Under the pieces are notes generated by a model. The model had not been told where the DNA came from. It worked only from the letters and a program-made list of their open reading frames with translations, and ran no database searches. The position numbers and the translations under genes were made by a program. Shown here one piece after another: positions 9,901-19,587 of a stretch of 36,033 bases of DNA; the first letter of the stretch is position 1, and each line of letters begins with the position of its first letter. This stretch comes from Jaenimonas drosophilae (taxonomy: Eukaryota > Euglenozoa > Kinetoplastea > Trypanosomatida > Trypanosomatidae), in contig JASAON010001467.1 in assembly GCA_030849065.1 (NCBI GenBank), forward strand, positions 1-36,033, given 5' to 3'.

Positions 9901-11563
9901 ACCACGGCGTACCACGGCACGGACCCTCCACCGCACCGGAATACCCAACAACCTGAAAAGCGGTGATGGGGAAGGCGAAGACGAGCGTGGCAACATCCAC
10001 GCACACACCACCGGCAACATCATCATCATCATCATCATGAGCACTGGCTCCATCGTCATTGTTGGCAGAAGAGGAGGAGGAGAAGGCCCCTCGTGCGCTG
10101 CGAGGTGTTGTATCTACGCCAAACACCGCCGTGGTCAGGCGGCTCTGCGGAAAACTGCCCGCGTCGCTGGCGTTAGCCTCGGATGGAGGTGGCGGATGGC
10201 CACCAACACCAACGGGAGATGTCATGACGTGTCTCTGGAGTGCTGCTTGATGCTGCTTTCGTTCCACGGAAGGACGGCTCCCCTCACTTCCTCGCGCGGC
10301 AGAGGCTGCGGTGGATGTTGATGAGCTCATCATCATCATCACCATGGGAGATGCATCACCAACACCACCACCTTGGGAGTTGTTGCTGTTGGGCTCAAGG
10401 GCAAAGATGTAGAGCTGGCCATCTTCCTCCACGACGTGAAGACGGCCATCACGAAGAGATGGCTCTGATGCGATGCGATGACGAACACGTTCCATCGAGC
10501 TACGTTTGCGCGTTGCTCCACCAACAACAACGTGTTGTTGTTGTTGTTGTTGGGAAGATGTGCCAGGAGCATCTGCCACCTCCTCTCCCTCGGACGACCT
10601 CATCTCCTCCCCCTCCTCATCTTCTTGGCAATTTAGCGCCACGATAGTCGCTTGTGGCGCACAACGAAGAAACATGCGCGGCGGAGGTACCTCTTCTGCT
10701 TCCATCACCTCCACCGGAGGATGTGCGAGACCGTATGTGCGCTCCTCCTCCGTTGCCAGCTTGGCCATGCGTCGGCGCCACTCCACCACGACGGCACGCG
10801 CACGCCGCCAACGAAGCTCCTCGTGATGGATATGTTGCATCTCGTCGTTGGTTCCGACCAAAAATGCTTCGTTATTCCCCACCAGATAGCGATACAGCCT
10901 CTGACGGCTGCCAAGAAAGCGATGATGATGCGCATCAGCCACCTTCTGCGCATCCTCTTTCCCTTGAGCGGAGGTACGTGTTGTTGTGGTTGTTGTTGCT
11001 GCTTTCGTTGAGTTGGTGTTGGCATCGCAACGGGCTGGACTACAGTGTAGGTGGCGCTCCATCTGTTCGAAGGAGATGAGTGTGTTTCCCACACAATCCC
11101 CATCAGGGTGCGTCATGGCACGCACATGTACGCAACCGCGATCGGGAATGGCAGGATCTGCCTCTCCATCTTCATCTCCCGATGTGCCACCACGATGTGG
11201 CGCTTTTTCCTTCTCCAACACCCGCCACGACGATGATGTTGGCGCCACATTCACAGATGATGCTCCAGCCACCGCACATGATGATGATGATGATGCTGTT
11301 GCTGTTATGGTTGTTGTTGCTGTTGTTGTGTTGCCCTCATCATCCATCACCACCGTCTCCCTCCGACACTTTGGGATGCTCCAGTTGTACTTGATGGATT
11401 GTTTCAGCCTACACTCAAAGAGTTGGCGGAACGCCAGACAATCTGGGCTTGGAAAGAAGTGTGCCGTGAGCGGAATGTGCGCGACATCGTAGTTGCCGCT
11501 GCGTACGAACTTGACGGAGTCACTGGGGCGTTCGAGAAACGATCTGCTCGGAAGGACGCCCAT
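6905..11563 (-). CDS. Large low-complexity protein of unknown function
   Basis: A 1552-residue protein that I do not recognise. Globular-looking parts are about residues 1-75 (aromatic, Cys-containing), 540-780 (including a stretch with TCLRCG and a run of conserved-looking aromatic residues near 585-650), and 890-1130, ending in a very basic segment rich in KKEKRRKEKR. Between them lie long Thr, Asn, Ser and Asp tracts. The last 400 residues are disordered: Arg/Ser-rich, then poly-Asn, then His/Pro-rich. The poly-Asn tracts come from CAA-type microsatellites read in the AAC frame. No transmembrane helix, signal peptide or catalytic motif is evident. The frame opens with TTG four codons upstream, so I use the ATG at 11563. 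Length and unbroken frame make it a real gene despite heavy repeat content. Confidence 0.85.
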   Translation of the reverse strand: MGVLPSRSFLERPSDSVKFVRSGNYDVAHIPLTAHFFPSPDCLAFRQLFECRLKQSIKYNWSIPKCRRETVVMDDEGNTTTATTTITATASSSSSCAVAGASSVNVAPTSSSWRVLEKEKAPHRGGTSGDEDGEADPAIPDRGCVHVRAMTHPDGDCVGNTLISFEQMERHLHCSPARCDANTNSTKAATTTTTTRTSAQGKEDAQKVADAHHHRFLGSRQRLYRYLVGNNEAFLVGTNDEMQHIHHEELRWRRARAVVVEWRRRMAKLATEEERTYGLAHPPVEVMEAEEVPPPRMFLRCAPQATIVALNCQEDEEGEEMRSSEGEEVADAPGTSSQQQQQQHVVVGGATRKRSSMERVRHRIASEPSLRDGRLHVVEEDGQLYIFALEPNSNNSQGGGVGDASPMVMMMMSSSTSTAASAARGSEGSRPSVERKQHQAALQRHVMTSPVGVGGHPPPPSEANASDAGSFPQSRLTTAVFGVDTTPRSARGAFSSSSSANNDDGASAHDDDDDDVAGGVCVDVATLVFAFPITAFQVVGYSGAVEGPCRGTPWLRGLQDDPIEDHYIEVEMQQRFPGHPRPPVLRASYFIDATIGEKILSRASFVSDRRFHATCLRCGLSDGIVRPMWAYCSMVSVPEIQLGREYDQRLHMTIFRFLQLQRTMRERRPDKRWPLGDLIEADLRRIRQLGTDATTTITATTTTTASSSSCASALESCTPWEDLPAMSLEFSKHMAVTTVRGSRSLWRCREEVQSLFMKLFSLDEADPAELGLLDYYYPATATTPPSYTPSCEEITAQCTSSCTFESEDGGLRASQMDYGGTVVLEDYSCTPPPHDDDDGDGGGWKPHQRLGPPRNLELLLQYHNNYVQYLHAPPGDDLEVVLPSSSSRLNPMELEEDGEPMERALIGAVFVVVDASSSARGPTLAHLHDIANLVAKAEKEAAEHPDDGVVVCGCDEEDPLHGQHQWSYPAMTFIDGDSVSYDVVYRRWEHLAVFLSRRRVQLQRIRATQTSSKEEHKSVVVVGTATTLDGKQQQQQQLEQLGVCQPCCVPLEGFLGRLSRCGYLECVVVSWIKRRIRHAQSMHRLHESWLRDARQDYKITQEGRYYISCSTHDGEVFYHGVIPRFAKKEKRRKEKRQMQKMLRNTDEESGTNNNNNNSNSGRGRSGRRARHRSVSRSLSETSCSTRQPRANSREKGSRRNSNTSQQGGGGGVSPTKSLRRGGRPSSVLRLDHRQPANASNSANNGVGGSSGCSSRTKTCRKALALSPPRPTTSRSRSQRHRHTTTTSPSATAGGRTSARHPSRQRDGRAPLPSPSSLCCRCGGPANNNNNNNTSAAFYPGSVSVPVSSADAVVGVEQSGSSPSFPSSMASSPHQPPSNTFFGHTQTSPLYPASHNNNNNNSNNSYSGWQGCVPHTAQQPCYTGMDYHGSTTQAMAAPHNARGCCMPTNHNKYPAACASGGGGGGGRRITVDVGNTFHPHLQHPPPSPHQHHYHQHPCQMPHHHRGSGGHSMSVPPPRGAHMRHEDAPPARVSCCSPKRAISPGRYVWDPYQK

Positions 11564-11641
11564 CCTCTCAGCCAACCTCCACCAGCCGAAGAAAACAACA
11601 ACACACCCACAGAGAGGGTGAGTGGCTGGATGGAATAGCTA

Positions 11642-11697
11642 CTGAAGTACATGATGATGATGATGATGATGATGATGAAAGAGAGAGAGGGAGGGGG
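11642..11697 (-). promoter_or_regulatory. Candidate trans-splice acceptor for the 1552-residue gene
   Basis: The minus strand reads a CT tract (complement of 11678-11697), then a CAT repeat, then TACTTCAG with the AG at 11643-11642. The leader of about 78 nt contains no ATG before 11563. Confidence 0.45.
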
Positions 11698-13407
11698 CAT
11701 TGTATGACATGGGTAGCACCACATACACACAAACACAAGGTTGGTATACGTACATCCAACATCACAGGGCTTCGTGTGGTTGTACGCGAAGAAAAGAAAC
11801 GCATATGAGGACGGGGGAGGAACATGGAGATGGATAGAAAACACCACTCATACCGATCAACGTAGAAACACACAATCAGCAACAGCAGCACCAGTGTAGC
11901 ACACCAACCACACACACACATCAACGGGAAGCAGGCAACAACAACGCTTGCAGATCATCATCATTTTGTTTTTCATTGCCCATCATCTCATACAGACAAT
12001 AACAGAGAAACAAGAGCAACGAACGAAGAAGATGATGATGATGACGTTGATGTACGGTGTGGTGGTTGGAAGTATGGGGAGGGAGGAGAGAGGGTGGGGG
12101 GTGGGGTGGGTGTGAGAACACTCTGAAAATGTTGTTCGTTCTTGTCTGCCATCAACACACTCGCAGAGGTACGCAACACAACGTACTCGTTGTGAGGTAG
12201 ATGGGTATGTCTGTGTAGATCACGATGACGGTTGTGCGTCTGAGTTTGTGAGTGTACGAGTGTGTTGTTGTTGTTGTTGTTGTTTGTGTGTGTGTTGGTG
12301 CTACACAGTCTGTAGAAGAAGCAGCAACAACTACATCACACGAGAAAAAAAAAACAACAACAACAAAAAAAATCATATCACACGCACGAAAAAATGTTTG
12401 TTGGAGGTCATCTGCTATCTAGGCACTCCAACTTTGTTCGTACATTCCAAAAAAAAAAGATAATGAGAAAATTTGATGTGGGATGTGGTTGAGTCTTCGT
12501 GAAGGAATTCATCCAGCGCGTATGCGTTGAATGATGGTGATGGCAACACACAACTCCTACGCACACCCACACATACGTAGACCGAGATGGAGATGTTTGT
12601 TGCATTTCTCTCACATACTGCCAACGCACCACACAACATCAGAAGTGAGGAGAGGGGAGGGGGGATGGAAAATCTCATGAAAAAAGAAGAAACGTGCGCG
12701 TGTGGCATCGCCATCAACGCACCCACACACCCGAACACGCGCCACAATAAGAGCCAACAAGAAAACAAAATCAATCATCCTTTGCTGTCTTAGTATTCCG
12801 TACATTCTATCTGGTATCATCTCTACGCAACAACTGCTGTGGCTCACGTAGTGCGTAGAGATGAAGAAGTAGATGGGTGCGTACATACACGTACGCGTAC
12901 ATGCGTGTGTGTGAGTGTGTGCGTGATGCCGCCAGTACATCATGTGTTTCAGAACGTTGCCACGTATGTTGTGATGATGTTGATGTTGGACGAGCGAAGG
13001 AGGCAGCCACGTGTGCAGCATCTTTTCGGAACCAAACACGGAAAAAAAACAACATCGACGGAGAGGCCGTCGGGCGGAAGCAACAACAACCAACAGGAAC
13101 ACAGCAAGTTAGAGATGAGCAGATGAAAAGATGAAACAACAAGTGAAAAAAAAAGATACTTCAAAAGTTGTTGTTGTTGTTGATGGCCATGATGAGGACG
13201 AGAAGCGTCATGCGGTGCGCCATATTAATCCAGGGCTTCTGTACCACTCACTCACTCTCTCTCTCTCACTCATCAGGCACTCACATGGGCTACATCAACG
13301 ACAACATCAAGGACGGCTGTTCGTCCTTCTATTCCGCCACACTAAAAAAAAAAACGCAGATGTATGATGCTCCCCTTGCAGATATCATCCGCACACACAA
13401 ATGCATA

Positions 13408-13447
13408 TTTTTTTTTCTTTTTTTTTCTTTTTTTTCTTTTTTTTTTT
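13408..13447 (+). repeat. T-rich tract (T runs separated by single C)
   Basis: Four long T runs are interrupted by single C residues on the plus strand. It lies just past the stop of the 257-residue membrane protein gene, so it is an A-rich segment of that mRNA's 3' UTR. Confidence 0.9.
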
Positions 13448-13457
13448 CAAAAAATGT

Positions 13458-14231
13458 TTACGATGGCGGAGGTGTTTGTTGTTCTTGACAGGATGGCAGA
13501 GACTCTACGCTTAGCTCACCGGGTACCAGTGCGTCATCGCGATGCATCGCCCTCATCTCCTGGCCTGGGGCACCGAGTGTGTGCTCTACACGCAACGGCG
13601 CATCATCATCATCACTCGCAGATCGCGAGAGGAGCCTAACCACCATGGATTGCGGCTTGTTGTAGCGCTGCCCACGTTGTTGCTGATGGTCAGCCAAGGC
13701 AGACTTGGAGCAGATTACATCACCACTAACACCAACACCACCACCACCAACACGTTGGCCATCCACCGGGCCAGGCAGCGCAGAGACGATTGGCGAGTGA
13801 AAACACACGGGTGTGGTGTGTGATGGTAGCTCATACTCCTCCACTTCATCTTCATCTTCCTCATCATCATCTTCTTCTGCCTTGCGCGCCGCACGTTCCT
13901 CGCTCAGCTCACTCCTTCGCTGATTCTGCAATCTAATATCAAAGTGCACGTAGATGAAAACACCAATCAGAAACATGATGCAGAAGAGGCCGAGGAGCAT
14001 CAGGATGAATCCAAACCACCAAAAACGCGTGAAGAAGTTGGCGTGAAGTGGGTAGTGGTGGCGTGTGTAGTTGGTGATGATGTAGTTGCTGGAGTCGGCA
14101 ACAGGAATAGCATCTTCCACGGGGAAGAGTGCGCTGCCGTAGAGGCGTGTGTAGGCGGGATGTACGCCGATGCGGTCAAGAGCATCGCTCGTGCCAACCT
14201 CACCGGAACACCAACGGCGCCAATCCTCCAT
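13458..14231 (-). CDS. Single-pass membrane protein, acidic tail, unknown function
   Basis: A 257-residue protein with one strong hydrophobic helix at about 67-96 (FWWFGFILMLLGLFCIMF). An N-terminal segment of 66 residues contains the glycosylation sequon NYT at 54-56. Just after the helix are a basic/charged stretch, then an acidic run (about 119-134, DDDEEDEDE), then a disordered tail with Gly- and Ser-rich segments. No cleavable signal peptide is evident, so the helix is probably a signal anchor; topology is inferred. I do not recognise the family. Its organisation (short N-terminus, one helix, long low-complexity tail) resembles the next gene upstream at 18172-19587, though sequence identity is not obvious. 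The ATG at 14231 is the first in frame, but no AG lies within nearly 200 nt upstream. Confidence 0.75.
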   Translation of the reverse strand: MEDWRRWCSGEVGTSDALDRIGVHPAYTRLYGSALFPVEDAIPVADSSNYIITNYTRHHYPLHANFFTRFWWFGFILMLLGLFCIMFLIGVFIYVHFDIRLQNQRRSELSEERAARKAEEDDDEEDEDEVEEYELPSHTTPVCFHSPIVSALPGPVDGQRVGGGGVGVSGDVICSKSALADHQQQRGQRYNKPQSMVVRLLSRSASDDDDAPLRVEHTLGAPGQEMRAMHRDDALVPGELSVESLPSCQEQQTPPPS

Positions 14232-16616
14232 GATTCAATGATTCAATGAGTGATGATGTGGAGGAGAGGGGGCCGTGCGGGGTGTGCCGTGTGTCGGAGT
14301 CAGGAAGACGTACCCAGGGAAGATGAACGTATCAATGAATGATACACGAAAAAACAACAACAAAAAAAGAAGATGCCGTTGAAGAAGGTGGAAGCGAGCG
14401 CAACACACACACACACAGACAACAAGCCTTCGTACGCAGCAGGAGGGAGTGACGAGTTGTTGCTTATGCTCAATGTGTGCTGCTGCTGCTGCTGCTGCTC
14501 TTCTCTCTGTTTCTATGTGTACGAAATCCAAAAAACAAACAAACAAAACGAAGAAGTGGCGGTGTCTGTGTGCCGATTTAGATGTCAGGCAACACAAAAT
14601 AATAACAAAAGAAAACAACAACAACGAAAAATCGGACCAAGATAATCACGTACGCTTCACTACACGCACACAGAGAGATTCACGTGATTGTGCTAGCGTG
14701 TGTGTGTGTGTGTGCTAAATAAGTGCTGCACACGTGTGTTTGTCTGTGTGATGGAGTCTTGATCAACTGAGAGTGAGGTTGGATGCGTAGGTGCAGCTCA
14801 CCCTAATCTCTCTGTTGCTTGGACGAGTGCCTGCGTTTGCGATGCTGTCGTTGAGGTACTCAACGAGTAGGAAGTGATTGATTGATGTTAGAGAAAAGAA
14901 TGGGATTGGCCACTACAACTACACACAACACATGAAGAAAAGAAGAAGAGGAAGAGGAAGAGAAAGAGGAAGAAGATTATGTTGATGCACAAGACAACAC
15001 AATCATGAGTACATGATCATCCATCCCTTCATGATGGATGGATGCTCCGCCACACTGGGGGAGGAGCTGAAAATGATGAGATGGTTTCGCTGACAACTCC
15101 AGAGGAGAAGAATACGGATTGCTGAGGGAGAGATGCGCTGTGTAACACGCCACACATGTGTTGTGCGCGCGTGTGTAGGTGTGCTGCCGCCATAGAACGG
15201 GGGCTTGATGCCAACACACAAACACATGCACACAACATAAACAGTGAAGGAAGAAAAAGAAGCCAATCGAGCAACAACAACAACAACAACAACAAAAAAG
15301 AGGAAAACATCCATATATATGGCCCGGCAATCGCCGGATGATGCATGATGATGATGGCGATCTTAATCCCATCACCAACAACACCAACAAAACAACATTT
15401 TGTGTGCGCTGCAGTGGCTTCTGATCATGTGGGGCTCGAAACACTCCACGCCGAGAGGGGTGAGGAGGAGGGGCGTGGAAGCAAACATGAACTGAGTGAT
15501 GTGGATGGAGGAGGAGGAGGGTTGGGCAAGGGAGAAGATGTTGCGGTGTTGTGTGTGTGTGTTGGTGTTGTGGCGGCTATTTGGTTCCAGTGCCACTCGC
15601 CGACACACATACCTACTTCTCATCGCCTCACCGCCACATCCCTCTTCCATCAAAACATACGTGGCAATCCAAATTCGCCAATGGTACAGAGCATTCATCA
15701 TCCACGTGGAGGAGGTGGGGATATACACGGAGAAGAGTGCGAGACACAGAGAGTGTCTGTGTGTGTGTGTGTTGCGCTCCGCCATGTTTGGCACGAATCA
15801 ACACAACCACAGCACCGCAAGACTCTTCCACGTGGAGCATAGGAAAAGCTCCTCACCCGTCCAAAAAAAAATTATTCTGTGTTTTTTTTTTAGTGTGGAG
15901 AGAATTCGCCACACGGGTACAGCCTCACAGATGTATCATCCGCATCAAACTCATTCGTACATATACAAAGTAGGCCCGTCAGTTAAGATTCACCCATCAC
16001 AACAACACCAACACCAACACCAACGACAAGAAAAAAAACAGGAACAACCAGAAGATGAAACAAGAGAGTACAACAACTCCACCAAGCAGAAGAAAACCAC
16101 AGATCCAACAACAACAACAACAACAACAACACGGTACATTGACATCATCATGTAGGTCTCTACTTCCATCAAACACCAACTTAGCCATGATTGTTAAAGT
16201 GCCAGGATGTATCATGTGTGGAGATGAACCAAAATCACAATCAAAGTACTCCGTACAGGAGCAAGAAGCAGATAGGCTTCACCGTGCATACTTGTGTCTG
16301 TCTCTCCACATCATCATCATCATCATCATCATCATCACGTGGCACAAAATCGTCGAACAGAAAACAGCAAAAAAAAAAAAAAACTGTGTTCTTCGAACTA
16401 CTTCATGTTGCATACAACGTGAGAGTTAATCATTTTTTCAGTGGCTGAAGCAGACCCCTGTGGGGAGATGATGTCGTTGATACGATGAGGAAGAAGAACA
16501 ACGATGAACTTCTCCATGTGATCGCATCCTTCCTCATGTGGTGATGGATTCCATTGATGAAGAAAAGCAAACAAAAAAAACGTCAAATTGTTATTCAAGA
16601 ATGAAAAAAAAAGAGT

Positions 16617-16652
<36 letters not shown>

Positions 16653-18171
16653 TCATCAAAAGCGATGATACCACTCACGTGGAGATAGTGGTGGCTTCCG
16701 CTTTGATCAAGATATCCACCATCTACACACACACACACACATACACACGCATGACGTTTGCCATACGTGTGTGTGTGTGCGTATGTATGTATGTGTGTTG
16801 TTATGCACTGCAACGAGTATTCCGGTAGCATACGAGGTTGAGCACACCGAATTGGTCGTACACGGTGCTCCGACACGAAAATGTTGTATGTGCTGGACGA
16901 TGATGGTTGATGGTGGTACATTGAATCTAACAACAACAACAACAACGTGTCTTGCTGGGGTTTCTCTAAGTACCACCATCTACACACTCCGAGGACCTCT
17001 TCAGCGCTGCCATCCATGGGTGTTGGCTGAGCAATGGCAAAGGAGGGAAGCGCGAGGAGGTTGGTGGGAGATGTGCACATGTGTGGTGATGTAGATGAAG
17101 GAGCAGCTGGCCACAACCTCTGCCTTTTCAATCACCACCATGAGCATGAAAACAACAACAAGAACAACAACAACAACAACATCATCATCATCATCAAGAG
17201 CAACAATAATAACCATCAACAAGGCATGATGTAGTATACGCACACGTGGAGAAGTGGTCCTGCTTCAACCACAACGCACACAGACCCCATCACGACGAAG
17301 AAATGAAGGAAGGCAGCATTCGTTCTGCATCAACCCAGAACCTTCTTCCGTGTGCGAATATGTGCGCGTGTGAGAATGGAGGCAGAACACAGCACGCACG
17401 CACATGTGCATGACGTGCATCACGATGGAAGTCAATCACTGGCGAAGCTTCTCGTTCTCCGGAACAAAATGAAACAATCATTAACGTGTGTGTGTGTGTG
17501 TGGTGTAGTCAGAGCTTCAACCACACAACAACTGAAAACGTGGGGAGGGGGGACGTCCAAGAAGCAGGTTGCACTGCATTATACGTTCAAGATAGCAAAA
17601 ACAAAGAAGGGGTGATGATGCTGGCAAGTACATCTGGTGTGTATGTGTGTGTGTTATTTGTGTGGTGTGAGCTCATCCACATCTGTCGCTGATGATTGAT
17701 GTGTCTCACATGTGATGGACGATAAATCAAATGAAAAATATCATTGGACCTCGCACATGGACCCATCAGCACACGCACACATACAGGAGAGTATCACAAA
17801 CATGAATCGTGTGTATGTGTGCGCGTGGATGTTGGCCAACGACGCAAGATGAGGAGAGCACTACACACGAGACAACAAGCCACAACAATGATGGTATGCC
17901 AAGCATTCAACAGCAACGAACGGATCCAAGAAACAGAAAAACAAGAAACAAAACGAAAATAATGAAGGAAAATACAGAAAATGAGGAACTGAAGAATGAG
18001 CTGCGTGCGCATCAAGTGGAGAAGTACGTGTTCGTTGCCTGACAAGGACAAGTGCGTAGGGTGAGGCCGTGTTGAACCTCTTCGAGATGGAGGACGTGCG
18101 TACCTCATCACGAAGAATGTTGTTGTTGTTGTTGCTTCTGTCAAGTGTATGCGTGCATGTGTGTGTTTGGT
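14232..18171. other. 3.9 kb gene-free stretch between two membrane-protein genes
   Basis: The longest region without a recognised gene. It holds a CTG repeat near 14479-14499, an unusually long purine tract at 14934-14976 (pyrimidine in minus-strand RNA), CAA repeats near 15272-15293, 16110-16130 and 16618-16650, an ATC repeat near 16309-16336, CA and TG repeats near 16722-16742 and 16768-16780, and many A runs. Open frames are short and repeat-driven. I saw no tRNA-like TPsiC box. A non-coding RNA or a very divergent small gene cannot be excluded. Confidence 0.55.
16618..16650 (+). repeat. (CAA)11 microsatellite
   Basis: Eleven uninterrupted CAA units on the plus strand, the longest perfect trinucleotide run noticed in the window. 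In minus-strand RNA it is a UUG repeat. Confidence 0.9.
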
Positions 18172-19587
18172 TTATGCACCTTCACAGATTTGTGGGTCTT
18201 CACCCACCTTGAAACAACACGAGTTCCCATCAATGCGCTTCTTCATCCTAATGGTTGGCGATGGAGCTCGTGCAACAACAACACACTGACCAGAAGCACC
18301 TCGTCCATGCGGATTGCAATAACAAGGAAACGATGATGATGTACGAAGCTTGGCGTGGTGGTGGTGATGATGATGATCAACTCCATCCCCACGACTTGGC
18401 CCGGAGCTTGGCGTGGGAAGTGTGGGCTCAGAGGATTCAGCAACACCAACACCCACAAGCACACCTCCTCCCGCACGTGGAGAGGCAGCAAGAGGAAGTG
18501 TTTTGCTGTGAATGGTGCCCGTGAGGATGGTTGTATCTTCACGTGAGAGAGCCTCCGTCTCGTCTTCGCCAAGACGGCCACCAACATGTGGCGATGATGC
18601 ACGCGCAGGGCTGCTCAACGATTTGCGATGTGGTGAGTTGGGGCGGGAGATGGCCACAATGTGGGGTATGACCGCGTGTATCTCCAGAGAGCTCTGGAAC
18701 ATACGCCGCAACGTGTTGTTGTTGTTGTTCTTGTGTGCATCCAGGGTGGGCTTCTCATCTTGTGGTGTGTTGGATGTTGTGTTGGTGGCTACCTGCTTCA
18801 CCACAGCAGCGCACGCCACGTCTGGCGAGGTGTTTGTGGGCTGTTGCATAAGTGTGATGAGCTCCGGTCGTCCATCCTCGAGCGATACAAGAAAAGGCCG
18901 CATCTCATTGATGAAGTTGTTGTTGTGGTCGCAAATATTCTCGGTGGAGCTCCAGTGAAAAAGACTATCTGCATCATCATCATCATCATCATCATCAACA
19001 ACAACAACCTCCATGTGGTCATGCTCTGCACATGCTGGTGGCACCAAATCCTCCATGCTGTTCCACCTGGCTGGATGCATCTGGGCTGAAGAGGGGCTAT
19101 GACGCCTACACAAGTCCTTGAGAGGATGTTGTTGTTGTTGTTGCTGGTGTGAAACACGAAGAACATCTTCCATGTTGTCTTGGCTGGCCGCCAACACCTC
19201 CGCCGCTGAATGGCGTGTTCTCGCGGTCGTGGCCGTCGTGGCCTCGCGAGTGAGCTCCACCACGGGTGGCTCTCGCTGTGCATGGTTGTGGTTGTGCTTC
19301 ACCACAGAGGATGTGGTTGTTGGCACCAAGGCACACCGTCCAGCCTGATGAAGATCAATGCTCATGGTGGCATTGGTACATTCATCACGACGTTTGGTCT
19401 TGCTATGAGTATAGAGAAGAATGGCCCACATCAGCACAAGAACAAAGATGATCTGCACGCACATCATCACCGCCAAAACAACACGGCCAATGCGGGAACA
19501 TGCAGGAAAGGTGGCCGGGGAGGAGCTTCCCACAAGCGGCGAGGCCGTGGCATACGTGGCGTTGAGAAGCGAATGAACGTAGCTCAT
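18172..19587 (-). CDS. Single-pass membrane protein with long phospho-motif-rich tail
   Basis: A 471-residue protein with a short N-terminal segment (sequon NAT at 9-11), one transmembrane helix at about 36-59, a basic stop-transfer-like KTKRR, and a tail of about 400 residues. The tail has an Asp run (198-205), His, Asn and Gln runs, and many Ser/Pro or basic-Ser sites. Three similar short motifs occur at 136-143 (QDNMEDVL), 175-182 (WNSMEDLV) and 212-219 (WSSTENIC). Cysteines cluster at the C-terminus (CYC, CC). Orientation with the tail in the cytosol is inferred from the basic flank. I do not recognise the family. The ATG at 19587 follows a candidate splice acceptor, with an ATG-free leader of about 216 nt. 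It may be functionally similar to the neighbouring membrane protein at 13458-14231. Confidence 0.78.
   Translation of the reverse strand: MSYVHSLLNATYATASPLVGSSSPATFPACSRIGRVVLAVMMCVQIIFVLVLMWAILLYTHSKTKRRDECTNATMSIDLHQAGRCALVPTTTSSVVKHNHNHAQREPPVVELTREATTATTARTRHSAAEVLAASQDNMEDVLRVSHQQQQQQHPLKDLCRRHSPSSAQMHPARWNSMEDLVPPACAEHDHMEVVVVDDDDDDDDADSLFHWSSTENICDHNNNFINEMRPFLVSLEDGRPELITLMQQPTNTSPDVACAAVVKQVATNTTSNTPQDEKPTLDAHKNNNNNTLRRMFQSSLEIHAVIPHIVAISRPNSPHRKSLSSPARASSPHVGGRLGEDETEALSREDTTILTGTIHSKTLPLAASPRAGGGVLVGVGVAESSEPTLPTPSSGPSRGDGVDHHHHHHHAKLRTSSSFPCYCNPHGRGASGQCVVVARAPSPTIRMKKRIDGNSCCFKVGEDPQICEGA

Larger units (their letters stand above)
11564..13457. other. 1.9 kb spacer without a recognised gene
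   Basis: Holds the acceptor of the 1552-residue gene, an ATG/CAT repeat at about 11651-11677, TTG repeats at about 12261-12282 and 13167-13182, A-rich runs near 12340-12372, and a T-rich tract at 13408-13447. Short open frames are dominated by repeats. A short stretch near 13240-13400 on the plus strand looks more coding-like and is discussed as a finding. Confidence 0.55.

Noticed and set aside
12611..13102. 163-codon minus-strand frame
   Set aside because: Composed of CA/TG-repeat translations and hydrophobic junk; no family resemblance.
14760..14925. 48-codon minus-strand stretch with coding-like composition (LVEYLNDSIANAG)
   Set aside because: No ATG in frame and stops on both sides.
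14977..15444. 155-codon minus-strand frame in the 3.9 kb gap
   Set aside because: Valine, leucine and cysteine runs come from the CAA repeat; no conserved pattern.
15496..16155. 219-codon plus-strand frame in the 3.9 kb gap
   Set aside because: No domain, repeat-driven composition, and against the direction of the surrounding unit.
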